Shown: positions 14,369 to 23,578 of the stretch, piece by piece
Layout: each line of letters starts with the position of its first letter
Position numbering within the stretch: position 1 is the stretch's first letter
NCBI GenBank assembly: GCA_002699145.1
Contig: PABK01000004.1
Coordinates: forward strand, 123,200-187,199
Reading direction: 5' to 3'
Length of the DNA stretch: 64,000 bases
Origin: Halioglobus sp.
GTDB taxonomy: Bacteria > Pseudomonadota > Gammaproteobacteria > Pseudomonadales > Halieaceae
Program-made: the position numbers and the translations under genes
Notes under the pieces: model-generated
Seen by the model: only the letters and a program-made list of their open reading frames with translations
Databases searched by the model: none
Told to the model about the DNA's origin: nothing

Positions 14369-15016
14369 TTACTGGAAGCGGTTCCAACTGGCGACCTCGT
14401 CGAATGCTTTCCGATAGGCTGGTTTGAAATCGTGACCGACAGTGTGTGCGATCGGGAAAAGGCCCACCTGTGTGTACTGGTCGAAGGGAATACCCAGCAG
14501 TTCGGCCACTTCCTGTTCGCGCCACAAGTGCGCGGTGGTCCAGGCGCTGCCCATGCCGCGCTCACGCAGGGCAAGGAAAAAACTCCAGGTGGCCTGCAGG
14601 ATGGAACCGTAGGAGCTGGCCTGCCAGAACACACCACTGTTCTCCACGCGCCCGGACATCAGGGGAAACAGTATGGCGGGCACCCGGTGCATATTCTGGC
14701 GCAGGTAATCGACAGACTCGTTGATACCGGAAAAGCCCGGGACGGAAGCGCCGATGTAGTTCTCACCCACCGCGTCTCCCATCGTCGCTATGAAGTCCTC
14801 CGTGCCCTGGTTGTACAGCTCACTGATCCTGGCGATCAGCGCGGGATCATCGACAATCAGCCATTTCCACGTGTTCATGTTCGACCCGTTGGGCGCCTGG
14901 AAGGCAATTTCCAGGCACTCCTGGATGACGGTGCGGTCCACGGCCTTGTCAAAATCCAGCCTCTTGCGCACGCTGCGCGTGGTAGTGAGCAGTTCGTCAG
15001 CGGTCAGGTTCAGCAT
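14369..15016 (-). CDS. Nitroreductase family FMN protein
   Basis: 215 residues with family hallmarks: TTTRSVRKRLDFDKAVDR (phosphate-binding Arg set), ECLEIAFQAPNGSNMNTWKWLIV, and the C-terminal GMGSAWTTAHLWREQEVAELLGIPFDQYTQVGLFPIAHT. The fold reduces nitroaromatics, quinones or enones with NAD(P)H and FMN. The strong ribosome binding site GGGAGAG precedes the ATG. It shares strand and spacing with the DUF1214/sulfotransferase genes upstream (64 bp) and the NTF2-like gene downstream. Confidence 0.87.
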   Translation of the reverse strand: MLNLTADELLTTTRSVRKRLDFDKAVDRTVIQECLEIAFQAPNGSNMNTWKWLIVDDPALIARISELYNQGTEDFIATMGDAVGENYIGASVPGFSGINESVDYLRQNMHRVPAILFPLMSGRVENSGVFWQASSYGSILQATWSFFLALRERGMGSAWTTAHLWREQEVAELLGIPFDQYTQVGLFPIAHTVGHDFKPAYRKAFDEVASWNRFQ

Positions 15017-15080
15017 TTTCTTTTCTCTCCCGGCAGAACAGTTGGCATTCCTTTATCCAATGTCGTGAATCGCGTGATGG

Positions 15081-16460
15081 TCAGTACTGGCGGTAGCGAC
15101 GCTGCACGTGGCGGTGGCGGACAAGAATGCCGGCGGCCCGCTCCTCGACGCTGACCTGTCGCGTTTGCGCGGGGAAGCACTGTCGCACTTCATCCAGCGC
15201 CACCTTGCGCACATCCAGGGTTGGCCAGTTTTCTTTCGGCGGTGGTGTGGGATAGGTCCAGCGTATGGTCAGGTAGCCGTGATCCAGGCCGGTGGTGTCG
15301 ACCCAGTTGGGCACGCCGGGGTCACGATGGCACACGACCCAGCGGTAGACACCGTCATCATCCGGCTCCATCTGGTGCTGGTTCAGATTGCTCTGGTAGC
15401 TTTCGAAATCCAGGGATTCACCCCACAGGTTGGACAGGTGAAAGCCCATGAAACTGGGCGTTTCCTGCAGTCGGCACTCCAGCACCAGGGCCTCGTCTGC
15501 AGCGAGCTTGTAGACACCGCCGGAGTAGATGTTGGTGCTTTGCCCTCCCCCCGTGGCCAGACCCATGGCGTTGGGCGGGTTCATGTCATTGAGGGGCATG
15601 AACGGCTCGTCGCCAGCGTGAATGGACGGGATGCCCGGAATTTTGCCGTAGGTTTCCAGGGTAATGGCGTAAAACGCGTTCCAGAAATGGACCGGGTTCT
15701 TCGTGCGTTCGCCGATCTTGTCCATCATTTCAATGGCGCCGGCCGCGTCGATGGGCGGACGCGGTTCCCACTCGCACCCCACGCGCAGAATCTCCAGCTC
15801 CAGCAGGTCCTGGTTGGCCCAGTCGTGGAACAACTCGCGGCAGGTCAGGTGGCGCCCGACGTACTCCTGCCCCTTGCTCTCGCGCCGGCTGAGCATGAAG
15901 TTTCCGGTGTGGCCGCGCGGTTTCTCCGGTGCGATGAGTATCTCGAAGCTGCCGTCTTCTTCCACCTGCAGTTCATGGCAGTCCAGGGTGCTGGTGTTGA
16001 TGCGCGACCCGGGGCGCATCTCCTGCAGGCTCCCCGAGTCGCCGGCATAGCCACTGGCGAGCTCAAAGATGACGTACTGCGGCGCCCTGGGGCCGTCCAA
16101 CGGCGGCTGCCCGCGCCAGTGGCGGCTGTCCAGCGCCTTGCCCCTGACCACGTAGCTGTGGTTGCCGTCAATCTCCGTCGCCAGGTAGACCGCGTCGCTG
16201 TTGTCGATGGTGGAGCGGTTCATGGGTTGGATGGCGCGCCGGAACCGCGGGTAGAGCGGGTCGGCAAGCGAGCGCTCGATAGCCGCCAGCAGGAAGCCCA
16301 GCACGTAGCGATAGCCCTCCGCAAGGTTGCGCTCGCTGGCGGGTACGGGAAACAGTTCCGGGTTGTCGATGGCGTCGCGCGCGGCGTAGATATTCTCGAT
16401 CATGCGATCAAAGGCGCCGCGCAGCTCGGTCTTCATGGCGTCGAAATTGTCTTCAGGCAT
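15081..16460 (-). CDS. DUF1214-domain protein
   Basis: 459 residues from the ATG at 16460; the longer in-frame extension lies inside the sulfotransferase gene and is rejected. The C-terminal half shows the DUF1214-type beta structure (YKLAADEALVLECRLQ, FMGFHLSNLWGESLDF, DGVYRWVVCHRDPGVPNWVDT, HGYLTIRWTYP). The N-terminus is helical (residues 5-60). The function of DUF1214 proteins is not established; they recur near lipid and steroid catabolic genes. Its first 8 bases overlap the end of the sulfotransferase gene, so the two are translationally coupled and probably act on the same molecule. Confidence 0.75.
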   Translation of the reverse strand: MPEDNFDAMKTELRGAFDRMIENIYAARDAIDNPELFPVPASERNLAEGYRYVLGFLLAAIERSLADPLYPRFRRAIQPMNRSTIDNSDAVYLATEIDGNHSYVVRGKALDSRHWRGQPPLDGPRAPQYVIFELASGYAGDSGSLQEMRPGSRINTSTLDCHELQVEEDGSFEILIAPEKPRGHTGNFMLSRRESKGQEYVGRHLTCRELFHDWANQDLLELEILRVGCEWEPRPPIDAAGAIEMMDKIGERTKNPVHFWNAFYAITLETYGKIPGIPSIHAGDEPFMPLNDMNPPNAMGLATGGGQSTNIYSGGVYKLAADEALVLECRLQETPSFMGFHLSNLWGESLDFESYQSNLNQHQMEPDDDGVYRWVVCHRDPGVPNWVDTTGLDHGYLTIRWTYPTPPPKENWPTLDVRKVALDEVRQCFPAQTRQVSVEERAAGILVRHRHVQRRYRQY

Positions 16461-17610
16461 TGGGTTTATCCTCGTCGTCTGTCGTCGCGCTGTCCCATTG
16501 GTAGATGTCGTAGAAATCCGCCAGTCGCTGGCGGATTTCCGCGCGGGTGAGGCGGAATTCCCCCAGGCTGTACTCGAACTTGCTGTTGTGTTTCTTTTCG
16601 CGTTCCGCCTGGGCGAGCAGCCATTGATCAAACTCCCCGGTGACGGACATGCCCAGCGCCTGGTACACCGCGTGCAGGGTCTCGCGGGGGGCGCCTGTCA
16701 GGTCGCGATAGTCCACCACGCACTGCGGGGTTTCCGGGTGCGACGCCAGCACGCGCCGCGGGTTGTCGAAGGATTCAAAAGATGTCTCGGTCAGCATGTC
16801 CAAAGAGCGCTCGTAGTCCGCCGGCCCCCAGCCCTTGCCCTGCCAGGCGCTTTCCACCAGCTTCAGGCAGCTGGGTATGCACTCTGTGGGGTCGCGCATC
16901 ATCACCACGATCCGGGCATCCGGAAAGGTCTCGATGAGCGCATCGACCCAGCCACTCATGACGGGATTCTTCGACAGGTGAACCTTGTTGCCGCCATTCA
17001 ACAGCAGCTGCCGTTTTACCAGTTCCCGGTAGTGGTGCATCCAGCGCCGGCGTTTGCCCGGCATCTGGTCCAGGTGAAAGAAATCCACCACGTCCATCAT
17101 CGGTATCTCCAGCGACCACTGCTGGGATACAAAGGACGCCGCCATGGCGAAACAGTCCTCCTCCGCACTCCACAGGCTCATGTAGTGCATATGGCGATAG
17201 GGCCCGAAGGTCTTGTCGTCCCAGGCCTTGAGCTTGCCGTGCAGGAAACTGCCAAACAGGCGCTCGTCGAGCCAGCCCATGCCACGGATGGCCTTTTTCT
17301 GCAGCAGCGAGGGGAAGAACATCTCCCAGTAGAGGAAGTAGCTGAAACGCTCCCCGTCGGCGCTCATCAGGCGGTGCATGAGCGTGGTGCCGGAGCGACC
17401 GTGACCGACGATAAAGACCGGCCGCTCGACCCGCTGCGTCCAGAGGCGCCAGAACAACACGTAATCCAACAGGAAGCAGATGGCGTGGAACAGGCTCAGC
17501 AGGGGAACCACGAGCAACAGGCGCAGCAGCATACGGGTACGGCCATGCCACTGCCGCAAACCCCAGGTGTGGCGCACGACCCGCCACCAGTAATCGAAAT
17601 CAAAGTACAT
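16453..17610 (-). CDS. Sulfotransferase family protein
   Basis: 385 residues. The PAPS-binding 5'-phosphosulfate loop GHGRSGTT stands at 69-76; the 3'-phosphate region is IVVMMRDPTECIPS, and VHLSKNPVMSGWVDAL lies between them. A hydrophobic stretch at 28-55 (LLRLLLVVPLLSLFHAICFLLDY) suggests membrane attachment before the catalytic domain. It would transfer sulfate to, or simply bind, a hydroxylated lipophilic acceptor. Membrane-anchored sulfotransferases of this type are common in marine gammaproteobacteria. First gene of the minus-strand unit with the DUF1214 gene. Confidence 0.85.
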   Translation of the reverse strand: MYFDFDYWWRVVRHTWGLRQWHGRTRMLLRLLLVVPLLSLFHAICFLLDYVLFWRLWTQRVERPVFIVGHGRSGTTLMHRLMSADGERFSYFLYWEMFFPSLLQKKAIRGMGWLDERLFGSFLHGKLKAWDDKTFGPYRHMHYMSLWSAEEDCFAMAASFVSQQWSLEIPMMDVVDFFHLDQMPGKRRRWMHHYRELVKRQLLLNGGNKVHLSKNPVMSGWVDALIETFPDARIVVMMRDPTECIPSCLKLVESAWQGKGWGPADYERSLDMLTETSFESFDNPRRVLASHPETPQCVVDYRDLTGAPRETLHAVYQALGMSVTGEFDQWLLAQAEREKKHNSKFEYSLGEFRLTRAEIRQRLADFYDIYQWDSATTDDEDKPNA

Positions 17611-17740
17611 ACGCGCAGGTTAGACAAGCCGCAGCAGCCCCACAACTTGCATTACCGCGTCAGCGCCGCAGCTACATCTCATTGATTTGCATTGTTTTTC
17701 TGTGTCAGAGTAGACGCAACGACAACGGACTTATGTTTTC

Positions 17741-18385
17741 ATGCGCCAACCCGACCCACCCCGGCCCCGCAAGCGCCCCAAGCAGGGCAGATCGCAGTTG
17801 TTGGTGCAATCGATCCAGCAGGCCTGCCTGAATATCCTGGAACAGGAAGGTCCCGACCGTTTGAGTACGCAGCGCATTGCCGATGTCGCGGGCGTGAACA
17901 TCGCCTCGTTGTACCAGTACTTTCCGAACAAGGAAGCCATACTGACGGAGGTCTTCGAGGAGCAGATCCAGCAGCTTACCGAACTGGCCAGCAGCCGCTT
18001 CGCCCAGATTGACCGCCTCTCCAGGGAGTCACTGGAGGAGACGCTGGCGGCCATCGTCGACATGGAGATCGAGCAGCGCCTGAGCCTGCACCGCATGGAC
18101 CCTGCGTTCTACCGCGCCTACCAGCACAGCTTCGACGTGCACCGCCGTGTCAGCGAACTGACGGTCGCCATGGACAATCCCGCCTGGGAGACATGGTTTC
18201 CCCGCTTTCTCTCCTACCATGCCGGGCAATTGCGCAGCAACGATCTCCAGGCGCTGGGCCAGGTCGCCCGCCTCGCATTCATGGGAACGATTATCCAGGC
18301 CGAGGCGGAGGACCCGGGATTGCTCAGCCAGGAGAGTTTTCGCGAGGAATTGCTGAAACTGTTGCTCAGTTACCTGCGTGCATAG
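17741..18385 (+). CDS. TetR family transcriptional regulator
   Basis: 214 residues. The basic N-terminal arm (RPRKRPKQGRSQLLVQS) precedes a helix-turn-helix: LSTQRIADVAGVNIASLYQYFPNKEAIL at 41-68. The C-terminal domain includes DMEIEQRLSLHRMDPAFYRAYQHSFDVHRR. It is divergent from the sulfotransferase gene (130 bp between starts) and may control it; no strong palindrome was found between them. It converges with the DUF58 gene. Ligand unknown. Confidence 0.88.
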   Translation: MRQPDPPRPRKRPKQGRSQLLVQSIQQACLNILEQEGPDRLSTQRIADVAGVNIASLYQYFPNKEAILTEVFEEQIQQLTELASSRFAQIDRLSRESLEETLAAIVDMEIEQRLSLHRMDPAFYRAYQHSFDVHRRVSELTVAMDNPAWETWFPRFLSYHAGQLRSNDLQALGQVARLAFMGTIIQAEAEDPGLLSQESFREELLKLLLSYLRA

Positions 18386-18398
18386 GTACGACGCGCCG

Positions 18399-19727
18399 CT
18401 AAAACGCCCCCGAGCGTTTCAGCGCCAGGTACTGGCTGGCCAGGGCGCGATTGAGCTGGCGTGGCAGGCAGTCCACCACCCAGGCGCCCTGCGCCCTGAG
18501 ACCGCGCATCACCCGCTCACGCGAGCGCAGCAGGTCCGTGGCCACGCAGTGCGCCAGTGCGCCCTGGAAGTCGTCGACGTCGGCGTGCGCGCGCTGCACC
18601 AGTTGCGCCTCGCGCAGGTTGGCCAGGATGACCGCGTGGCGCGCGCGCAGGATACCCACGGCACGCTGCAGGTCGGTGTCGTCCTCGGCCTGGATATTGG
18701 TCAGCAGGATCACCAGTGCACGCTTGTTGCGCCGCGCGGCCAGCTGGCGCGCGGCCTCGAGGAAATCGCTGCTGTCGGTGCTCGCCTGCAGGTCGTAGAG
18801 TTGGTCCATCAGGCCGCGTATGCCGTTGCGGTATTTACGTGGCTCCAGCCAGCGTCCAGCGCCGGCGAAGGTGCAAACGCCTACCCCATCGCCCTGCTTC
18901 AGCGCGAACCAGGCCGTGAGCAGCATCGCGTTGAGGGCGTGATCAAAATGCGTGAGCGCCCCGTCGCTGGCGTGCATGCGGCGTCCGCAGTCGAGCAGGA
19001 AGACGATGTCGCGGTCGTGCTCGTCCTGGTATTCCCGCGACACCAGCTTGCACATGCGCGCGCTGGCTTTCCAGTCGACCTGGCGCAGGATGTCCCCCTG
19101 GCGGAACTCCCGTAGCTGCATGAAATCGGTGCCCTCGCCCCGGCGACGCTGCAGGTGAATACCCAGCAGCGCGGCGCTGTGCTCGGCGCTGATCTCGCGC
19201 AGGCTGCCGCCGGCGAGAAAATCCGGGTACACGCGCAGGCTCGCCCGCTCACGCCGCAGTACGCGCCGCCGCCACAGCCCCCAGGGACTGTCCATGGACA
19301 TCTCCGTGGCGGGGAAGCTGAGTTCGCCACGCCTGCCTGGCTCCACGCGGTAGTCCACGCGCAGTTCACCGCCCCCGGGCAGGCTGAAAGGGCGTGGCAG
19401 GTCGTGCACTGCCAGGCTGTCCGGGTAGTGATCCACGACGACGCCACTGATCCGGCGCGTCAGCGGGTTGTGCAGGTGCAGGCTGATGCGGTTCGCGCGA
19501 CCCAGGGCGAGACTGCGCGGCAGTGTGCGGCGCACTGTCGGCGGCTCCTGGCGCATGACACGCAGGCCGTCGACCGCGGCAGCCAGGGCTATCAGGGACG
19601 CGGCCGCCAGCCACAACAGCGCGCCGGCCTCGGCGGCCGCCCCGCCCCACCAGCGCGCCAGCGCCGCGACCGCCGCGATCAGCAGTAGTGCGCAGAGCAG
19701 GTGGAACAGGTTGCGGCCGGGTTTCAT
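18399..19727 (-). CDS. DUF58 protein, partner of MoxR ATPase
   Basis: 442 residues. Two N-terminal transmembrane helices (about 8-26 and 34-52) are followed by a beta-rich domain and the DUF58 core REFRQGDILRQVDWKASARM...SREYQDEHDRDIVFLLDCGRRM (about residues 212-262), which is related to von Willebrand A domains but with an incomplete metal site. DUF58 proteins are encoded next to MoxR ATPases and are thought to help assemble periplasmic or membrane complexes. The ATG overlaps the moxR stop by 4 bp. Last gene of the seven-gene operon. Confidence 0.88.
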   Translation of the reverse strand: MKPGRNLFHLLCALLLIAAVAALARWWGGAAAEAGALLWLAAASLIALAAAVDGLRVMRQEPPTVRRTLPRSLALGRANRISLHLHNPLTRRISGVVVDHYPDSLAVHDLPRPFSLPGGGELRVDYRVEPGRRGELSFPATEMSMDSPWGLWRRRVLRRERASLRVYPDFLAGGSLREISAEHSAALLGIHLQRRRGEGTDFMQLREFRQGDILRQVDWKASARMCKLVSREYQDEHDRDIVFLLDCGRRMHASDGALTHFDHALNAMLLTAWFALKQGDGVGVCTFAGAGRWLEPRKYRNGIRGLMDQLYDLQASTDSSDFLEAARQLAARRNKRALVILLTNIQAEDDTDLQRAVGILRARHAVILANLREAQLVQRAHADVDDFQGALAHCVATDLLRSRERVMRGLRAQGAWVVDCLPRQLNRALASQYLALKRSGAF

Positions 19728-20683
19728 GTGCGCGGCGCTTCCACGTCCTCCAGCAACCGCGTGAGCACCTGGTCCGCATCCAGGCCGTCGATTTCCGTAT
19801 CGGCGGTGAGCATCACGCGGTGCCGTAGCACTGGCAGCGCCAGTGCCTTGATATCGTCGGGCAGGACGAAAGACTCGCCGCGCAACAGGGCCCTGGCCCT
19901 GGCTGTCTGCAGCAGGCCGATACTCGCCCGCGGGCTCGCGCCGACACGGATACCCGGGTGTTCGCGGGTGGCGCGCACGATGCGCACGGCGTAATCGACC
20001 AGTTGATCATCCACCAGCACTGTAGCGGCCAGTGCGCGCAGGGCCACAACATCCGCGGGTGCAAGTCCACCCGGAGCGCCCGCCGCGGGAATGTTACGCT
20101 CGGTGTCTCCTGCGGTGACCTGCGTCGCCACCTGCCTTTCTACCTCGGCGGTCGGGTAATCGATAAGCACCTTCATGAGAAAACGATCGAGCTGTGCCTC
20201 GGGCAGTGGATAGGTGCCTTCCTGCTCAATCGGGTTCTGCGTGGCCAGTACCATGAAAGGTGGTTCGATGACCAGCGCCTCGCCCTCGATGGTGACCTGT
20301 CCCTCCTGCATGACCTCCAGCAGCGCGGCCTGTGTCTTGGCCGGCGCGCGGTTGACCTCGTCGGCGAGCAGCAGGTGGGTGAATACCGGGCCGCGGCGCA
20401 CGTGAAACGAGCCCTCGGCCATGTTGTAGATGGCGTGTCCGGTGATATCCGCCGGCATCAGGTCCGGCGTAAACTGGATACGCCGGTAGTTCCCGCTGAA
20501 GCAGCCGGCCAGGGCGCGCACCAGCAAGGTCTTGCCCAGCCCGGGCACACCTTCGAGCAGTACGTGCCCGCCGGCGAGCAGCGCGATGATCACCTGGTCC
20601 ACCACGGCCTCCTGCCCGAGCAGGACCCGGCTGATGTCGGTGCGCAGCCGCTCACATTGCCCGGCGGCGTCGATTGCTGTCAT
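19724..20683 (-). CDS. MoxR family AAA+ ATPase
   Basis: 319 residues. Walker A GVPGLGKT at 45-52, Walker B LLLADEVNRA with D108/E109, sensor-1 region VLATQNPIEQEGTYPLPEAQLDRF, and C-terminal lid ASPRASIGLLQTARARALLRG. MoxR ATPases act as chaperones that insert cofactors or assemble complexes with VWA/DUF58 partners. It overlaps the DUF4350 gene upstream and the DUF58 gene downstream by 4 bp each, confirming translational coupling. Confidence 0.93.
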   Translation of the reverse strand: MTAIDAAGQCERLRTDISRVLLGQEAVVDQVIIALLAGGHVLLEGVPGLGKTLLVRALAGCFSGNYRRIQFTPDLMPADITGHAIYNMAEGSFHVRRGPVFTHLLLADEVNRAPAKTQAALLEVMQEGQVTIEGEALVIEPPFMVLATQNPIEQEGTYPLPEAQLDRFLMKVLIDYPTAEVERQVATQVTAGDTERNIPAAGAPGGLAPADVVALRALAATVLVDDQLVDYAVRIVRATREHPGIRVGASPRASIGLLQTARARALLRGESFVLPDDIKALALPVLRHRVMLTADTEIDGLDADQVLTRLLEDVEAPRT

Positions 20684-22068
20684 AGGCTATCTCCCAATTG
20701 TTTGAGTAGTTGTACACGCTGCGTGAAGGTCCCGGGATGGTGCGGCGGTGCGGCGTGCAGCGCCTCGTCGATCTCGTCTTCGGGTAACTGGCTGCAACGA
20801 CTGAGCAGGCGCAACTGCCCCGCCCGCTCCCGGCTGGCGAAATCCGGGTCGATGCGGCTGGCCCGTTCCCTCACCTGGTCTATCAGTGGTTGTAACAGTG
20901 TGTTTACCTGGCCGTGCTGCCAGTGATAGTTACCGCTGCTGTGCAGGTGCTCGTGCATGCCGCGCCGCTGCAGCGCCGCGGGCTCGATAACGGGACCAAA
21001 ACGGCGCCCCGCCGCCCACAGCACGGCACCGAGCAACAACAGCAGCGAGATGAGTATGTGCGGGAAACGCTGCAGCAGCAGGCGCATCAGACCTGGCGAT
21101 TCGGCGCCGTACAGCAGTAGCGCCCGCTCGTAATGTACTGTGAGCAGCCACAGCAGGTAGGCGTGGTCGTGCTCGCCGATGTGCCCGTTGGTAAACGGGC
21201 TGGCCCCGGCAAGCACGGTCAGCAGGCCCTGTTCAACCTCGAATTGCATGTAGTGCACACCGTACTGGGTGCCCGCGTGGTAAACGGGCTCGTAGGCCCA
21301 GGAGCGCTCCGCCACCTCACCCTCCCGCTCTTGCTCCGGCTCTTCTTCGTCATACAGCGCGGGGTGTGAGAGGTCGGTATCGGTATCGAGGGCCACGCGC
21401 AGGGTGTAATCGACATCCTCGAAGGACAGGTGGGTCAGCAGGGCCGGGTCTGTCTGCGCTTCGGCCGGCGCGTCCTCGCCCTCCGGCTCCGTGTGTTGCT
21501 GCAGCTCGGCGTTGTACTCGCGCAGCAGCTCGCTGAGCGTCTGTTTCTCGTCCTCTTCCGTTTCCTCTGCGTGTTCTTCGCCGCCCCCGTGGTCCTCGCC
21601 GACGGGCGCTGTCGCCTGGTCGCCCTCACCCGCGTGTGGCTCCTCGTCAGGGTGCTCGTCATCATCCACCGCGCAGCCACAGCCGCTGTGGTAGACCTCC
21701 AGGTCAAACGCCTGCAGCAGCGGGTTGTCCTGCTCGTGTGCATTGGCCACGAGGATCAGGTGACCGCCGTCCCGCATCCAGTCGATCAGGCGCCCGGCCT
21801 GTCCAGCGGTCAGTACCTGCCCGGCGCGACTGACGTAGACGGCGCCACCGGCGGGAAAGGCCTGGTCCAGCGCCAGGCCCTCCTCGGTTTGCGCGGCCAC
21901 GCCGGTGCGCTGCAGGAACTGCTGCGCGGCGAGTAGCGGGTTGCGCCATGCCTGCAGCGACCAGCCCATGTCTTCCTCGCTGTGCACGGGCTCGAACAGC
22001 AGGAAAAATGCCAGTGTGAGCAGCAACAACGGCACGACGAACAGCAACAGGATGACGCGGCTATTCAT
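20680..22068 (-). CDS. DUF4350 membrane protein with acidic/His-rich insertion
   Basis: 462 residues from the ATG at 22068, which overlaps the end of the DUF4129 gene by 8 bp. A transmembrane helix at 4-24, then the DUF4350 domain (WRNPLLAAQQFLQRTG, GRLIDWMRDGGHLILVAN) related to glutamine-amidotransferase-like folds, a second helix at about 338-356 (FPHILISLLLLLGAVLWAAGR) and a cytosolic C-terminus. Between residues 128 and 215 lies an unusual low-complexity insertion rich in Glu, Asp and His, beginning with CGC (C130, C132). This insertion may bind metal or simply be a disordered spacer. Member of the MoxR operon. Confidence 0.82.
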   Translation of the reverse strand: MNSRVILLLFVVPLLLLTLAFFLLFEPVHSEEDMGWSLQAWRNPLLAAQQFLQRTGVAAQTEEGLALDQAFPAGGAVYVSRAGQVLTAGQAGRLIDWMRDGGHLILVANAHEQDNPLLQAFDLEVYHSGCGCAVDDDEHPDEEPHAGEGDQATAPVGEDHGGGEEHAEETEEDEKQTLSELLREYNAELQQHTEPEGEDAPAEAQTDPALLTHLSFEDVDYTLRVALDTDTDLSHPALYDEEEPEQEREGEVAERSWAYEPVYHAGTQYGVHYMQFEVEQGLLTVLAGASPFTNGHIGEHDHAYLLWLLTVHYERALLLYGAESPGLMRLLLQRFPHILISLLLLLGAVLWAAGRRFGPVIEPAALQRRGMHEHLHSSGNYHWQHGQVNTLLQPLIDQVRERASRIDPDFASRERAGQLRLLSRCSQLPEDEIDEALHAAPPHHPGTFTQRVQLLKQLGDSL

Positions 22069-23578
22069 CGGCGAACAAGCCCTGCCAGCGTGCGCACTGT
22101 TCCTGCAGCCAGGCTTCACCGGGGTCGATGTGGCCGTAGGCGAGGCGCATCCAGCCTCGGGTCACCTGGTCGAGGCAATCTCCCAGCTCCGGACGCTTGC
22201 AGGCCTGCACCAGGGCGACGCACTCGGTCTCCGTCAGGTCCGGCGTAAACGGAATGCCGCAGCGGTGCAGCAACTGGGTCAGGGTCGCGCGGTACAATAG
22301 CGAGACCGCGCCGCGCTGATCGCCCCCTCGCCACTGCGCCATGACCTGCGCGGGCACGTCCACGGGCAGGCTCTGCGGTGTGACCGCCATGCCAAACAGG
22401 CGCTGCGGTGCGGCGGTGCGCGCCGGCGCCGGCTTCTCCAGGCCTGCCCAATCCAGGAGGGTGCGGCGATAGCGCAGCGCGAGCAGCAACAGGAGAGCCA
22501 CAAGCACCGCGACCACCAGTGCGCGCAGCAGCCACGCCAGCAGCGCTGACAGGTCGGTATCGGCCGCCAGTTGCCAGTCGGGCCAGATGTTCTCGAACCA
22601 TTCCACCAGCCCGATGAACCATTCCGGTATGGGCGCGCTCTGCGTTTCCTCCGCGGCGTACTTGTAGCGCCAGCGGGTGACGGTCGTGGTCTGGTGAAAG
22701 GAGTCGCCCTCCAGTACCGTCTCGATCTGCTGTCGCGCATACTGCGCCTGGGCGTCGGCGGCGACCTCCTGTGCCGCGCGGACCGGCGCCGGCAGCAGGA
22801 GGGCTACCGCCAGCAGCCCGCTGGCAGTGACCCCGCCCAGCGCGCGCAGGCGCGCCGCCAGGCTGCGGAATGACACCTCGATATCCCAGCCCTCCAGCTC
22901 TATGCGGCGATTGATGTAGAGGGTGAATCCCGCGCAGACATAAAACGGCGCCACCAGGGCCATGATCAGCAGGGTCAGGGCGTTGAACAGGTAGGTCAGG
23001 CCGCCCACGTCGCCGCTGAGCAGGGCCCAGGCATCGATGTCCACCTCGTTGGGCAGCAGCAGCACTCCGGTAAAAATCACCGCGGCCGGCAGCAGCGTTT
23101 CCAGGTGTACTCCGATCACCGTGAGCCACAGGGCGCAGCCGCTGGACTCTCGTTGCAGCACGCCCAGTCGCGCCTCGCGCCGGCGGCCGCGCAGCCCCTC
23201 CAGCAGCGTCACCGGCATGACCAGGGAGCGCATGGGGTTCAGGCGTCGCCAGAGCAGCCAGGGCAGCGCGTCCGTCGCGCAAATTGCGCGCCACTGGCGC
23301 AGGCAGGCGGCGACCCCAGGGCGCTCGCCGAACAGGCGGCGGCTGGCGATCCACAGTGGGAAGCGGTCGAACAGCGGTTTCAGCCACCAGGTGAGCAGGA
23401 TGGCCCACTCGGGATAGTTCCACAGCACCAGGTGCAGGCATATGCAGACCGCGGCGGCGGGTATCAGCCAGCTCAGGAACAGCGGGCGCCACCACTGCCG
23501 GGTGAGCGTAAAGCCCAGGTCGATAGCGCTCCAGCCGCTGCGCCGACGCGCGCCAATGGCCAGGCTGTCAAGGTCCAC
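22061..23578 (-). CDS. DUF4129 multi-pass membrane protein of the MoxR operon
   Basis: 505 residues from the GTG at 23578, which overlaps the end of the SpoIIM-like gene by 11 bp; upstream in-frame sequence is shadow and was dropped. Several transmembrane segments occur in the first 300 residues, a periplasmic stretch follows (AQEVAADAQAQYARQQIETVLEGDSFHQT) and a further helix LRALVVAVLVALLLLLALRYR. The C-terminus carries the DUF4129 signature (GAVSLLYRATLTQLLHRCGI, LTETECVALVQA). The role is presumed structural or assembly-related with MoxR and DUF58. The start codon choice is moderately secure. Confidence 0.8.
   Translation of the reverse strand: MDLDSLAIGARRRSGWSAIDLGFTLTRQWWRPLFLSWLIPAAAVCICLHLVLWNYPEWAILLTWWLKPLFDRFPLWIASRRLFGERPGVAACLRQWRAICATDALPWLLWRRLNPMRSLVMPVTLLEGLRGRRREARLGVLQRESSGCALWLTVIGVHLETLLPAAVIFTGVLLLPNEVDIDAWALLSGDVGGLTYLFNALTLLIMALVAPFYVCAGFTLYINRRIELEGWDIEVSFRSLAARLRALGGVTASGLLAVALLLPAPVRAAQEVAADAQAQYARQQIETVLEGDSFHQTTTVTRWRYKYAAEETQSAPIPEWFIGLVEWFENIWPDWQLAADTDLSALLAWLLRALVVAVLVALLLLLALRYRRTLLDWAGLEKPAPARTAAPQRLFGMAVTPQSLPVDVPAQVMAQWRGGDQRGAVSLLYRATLTQLLHRCGIPFTPDLTETECVALVQACKRPELGDCLDQVTRGWMRLAYGHIDPGEAWLQEQCARWQGLFADE

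Noticed and set aside
15108..16550. 480-codon open frame antisense to the DUF1214 gene
   Set aside because: Shadow frame; the DUF1214 frame has domain similarity and a coupled start.
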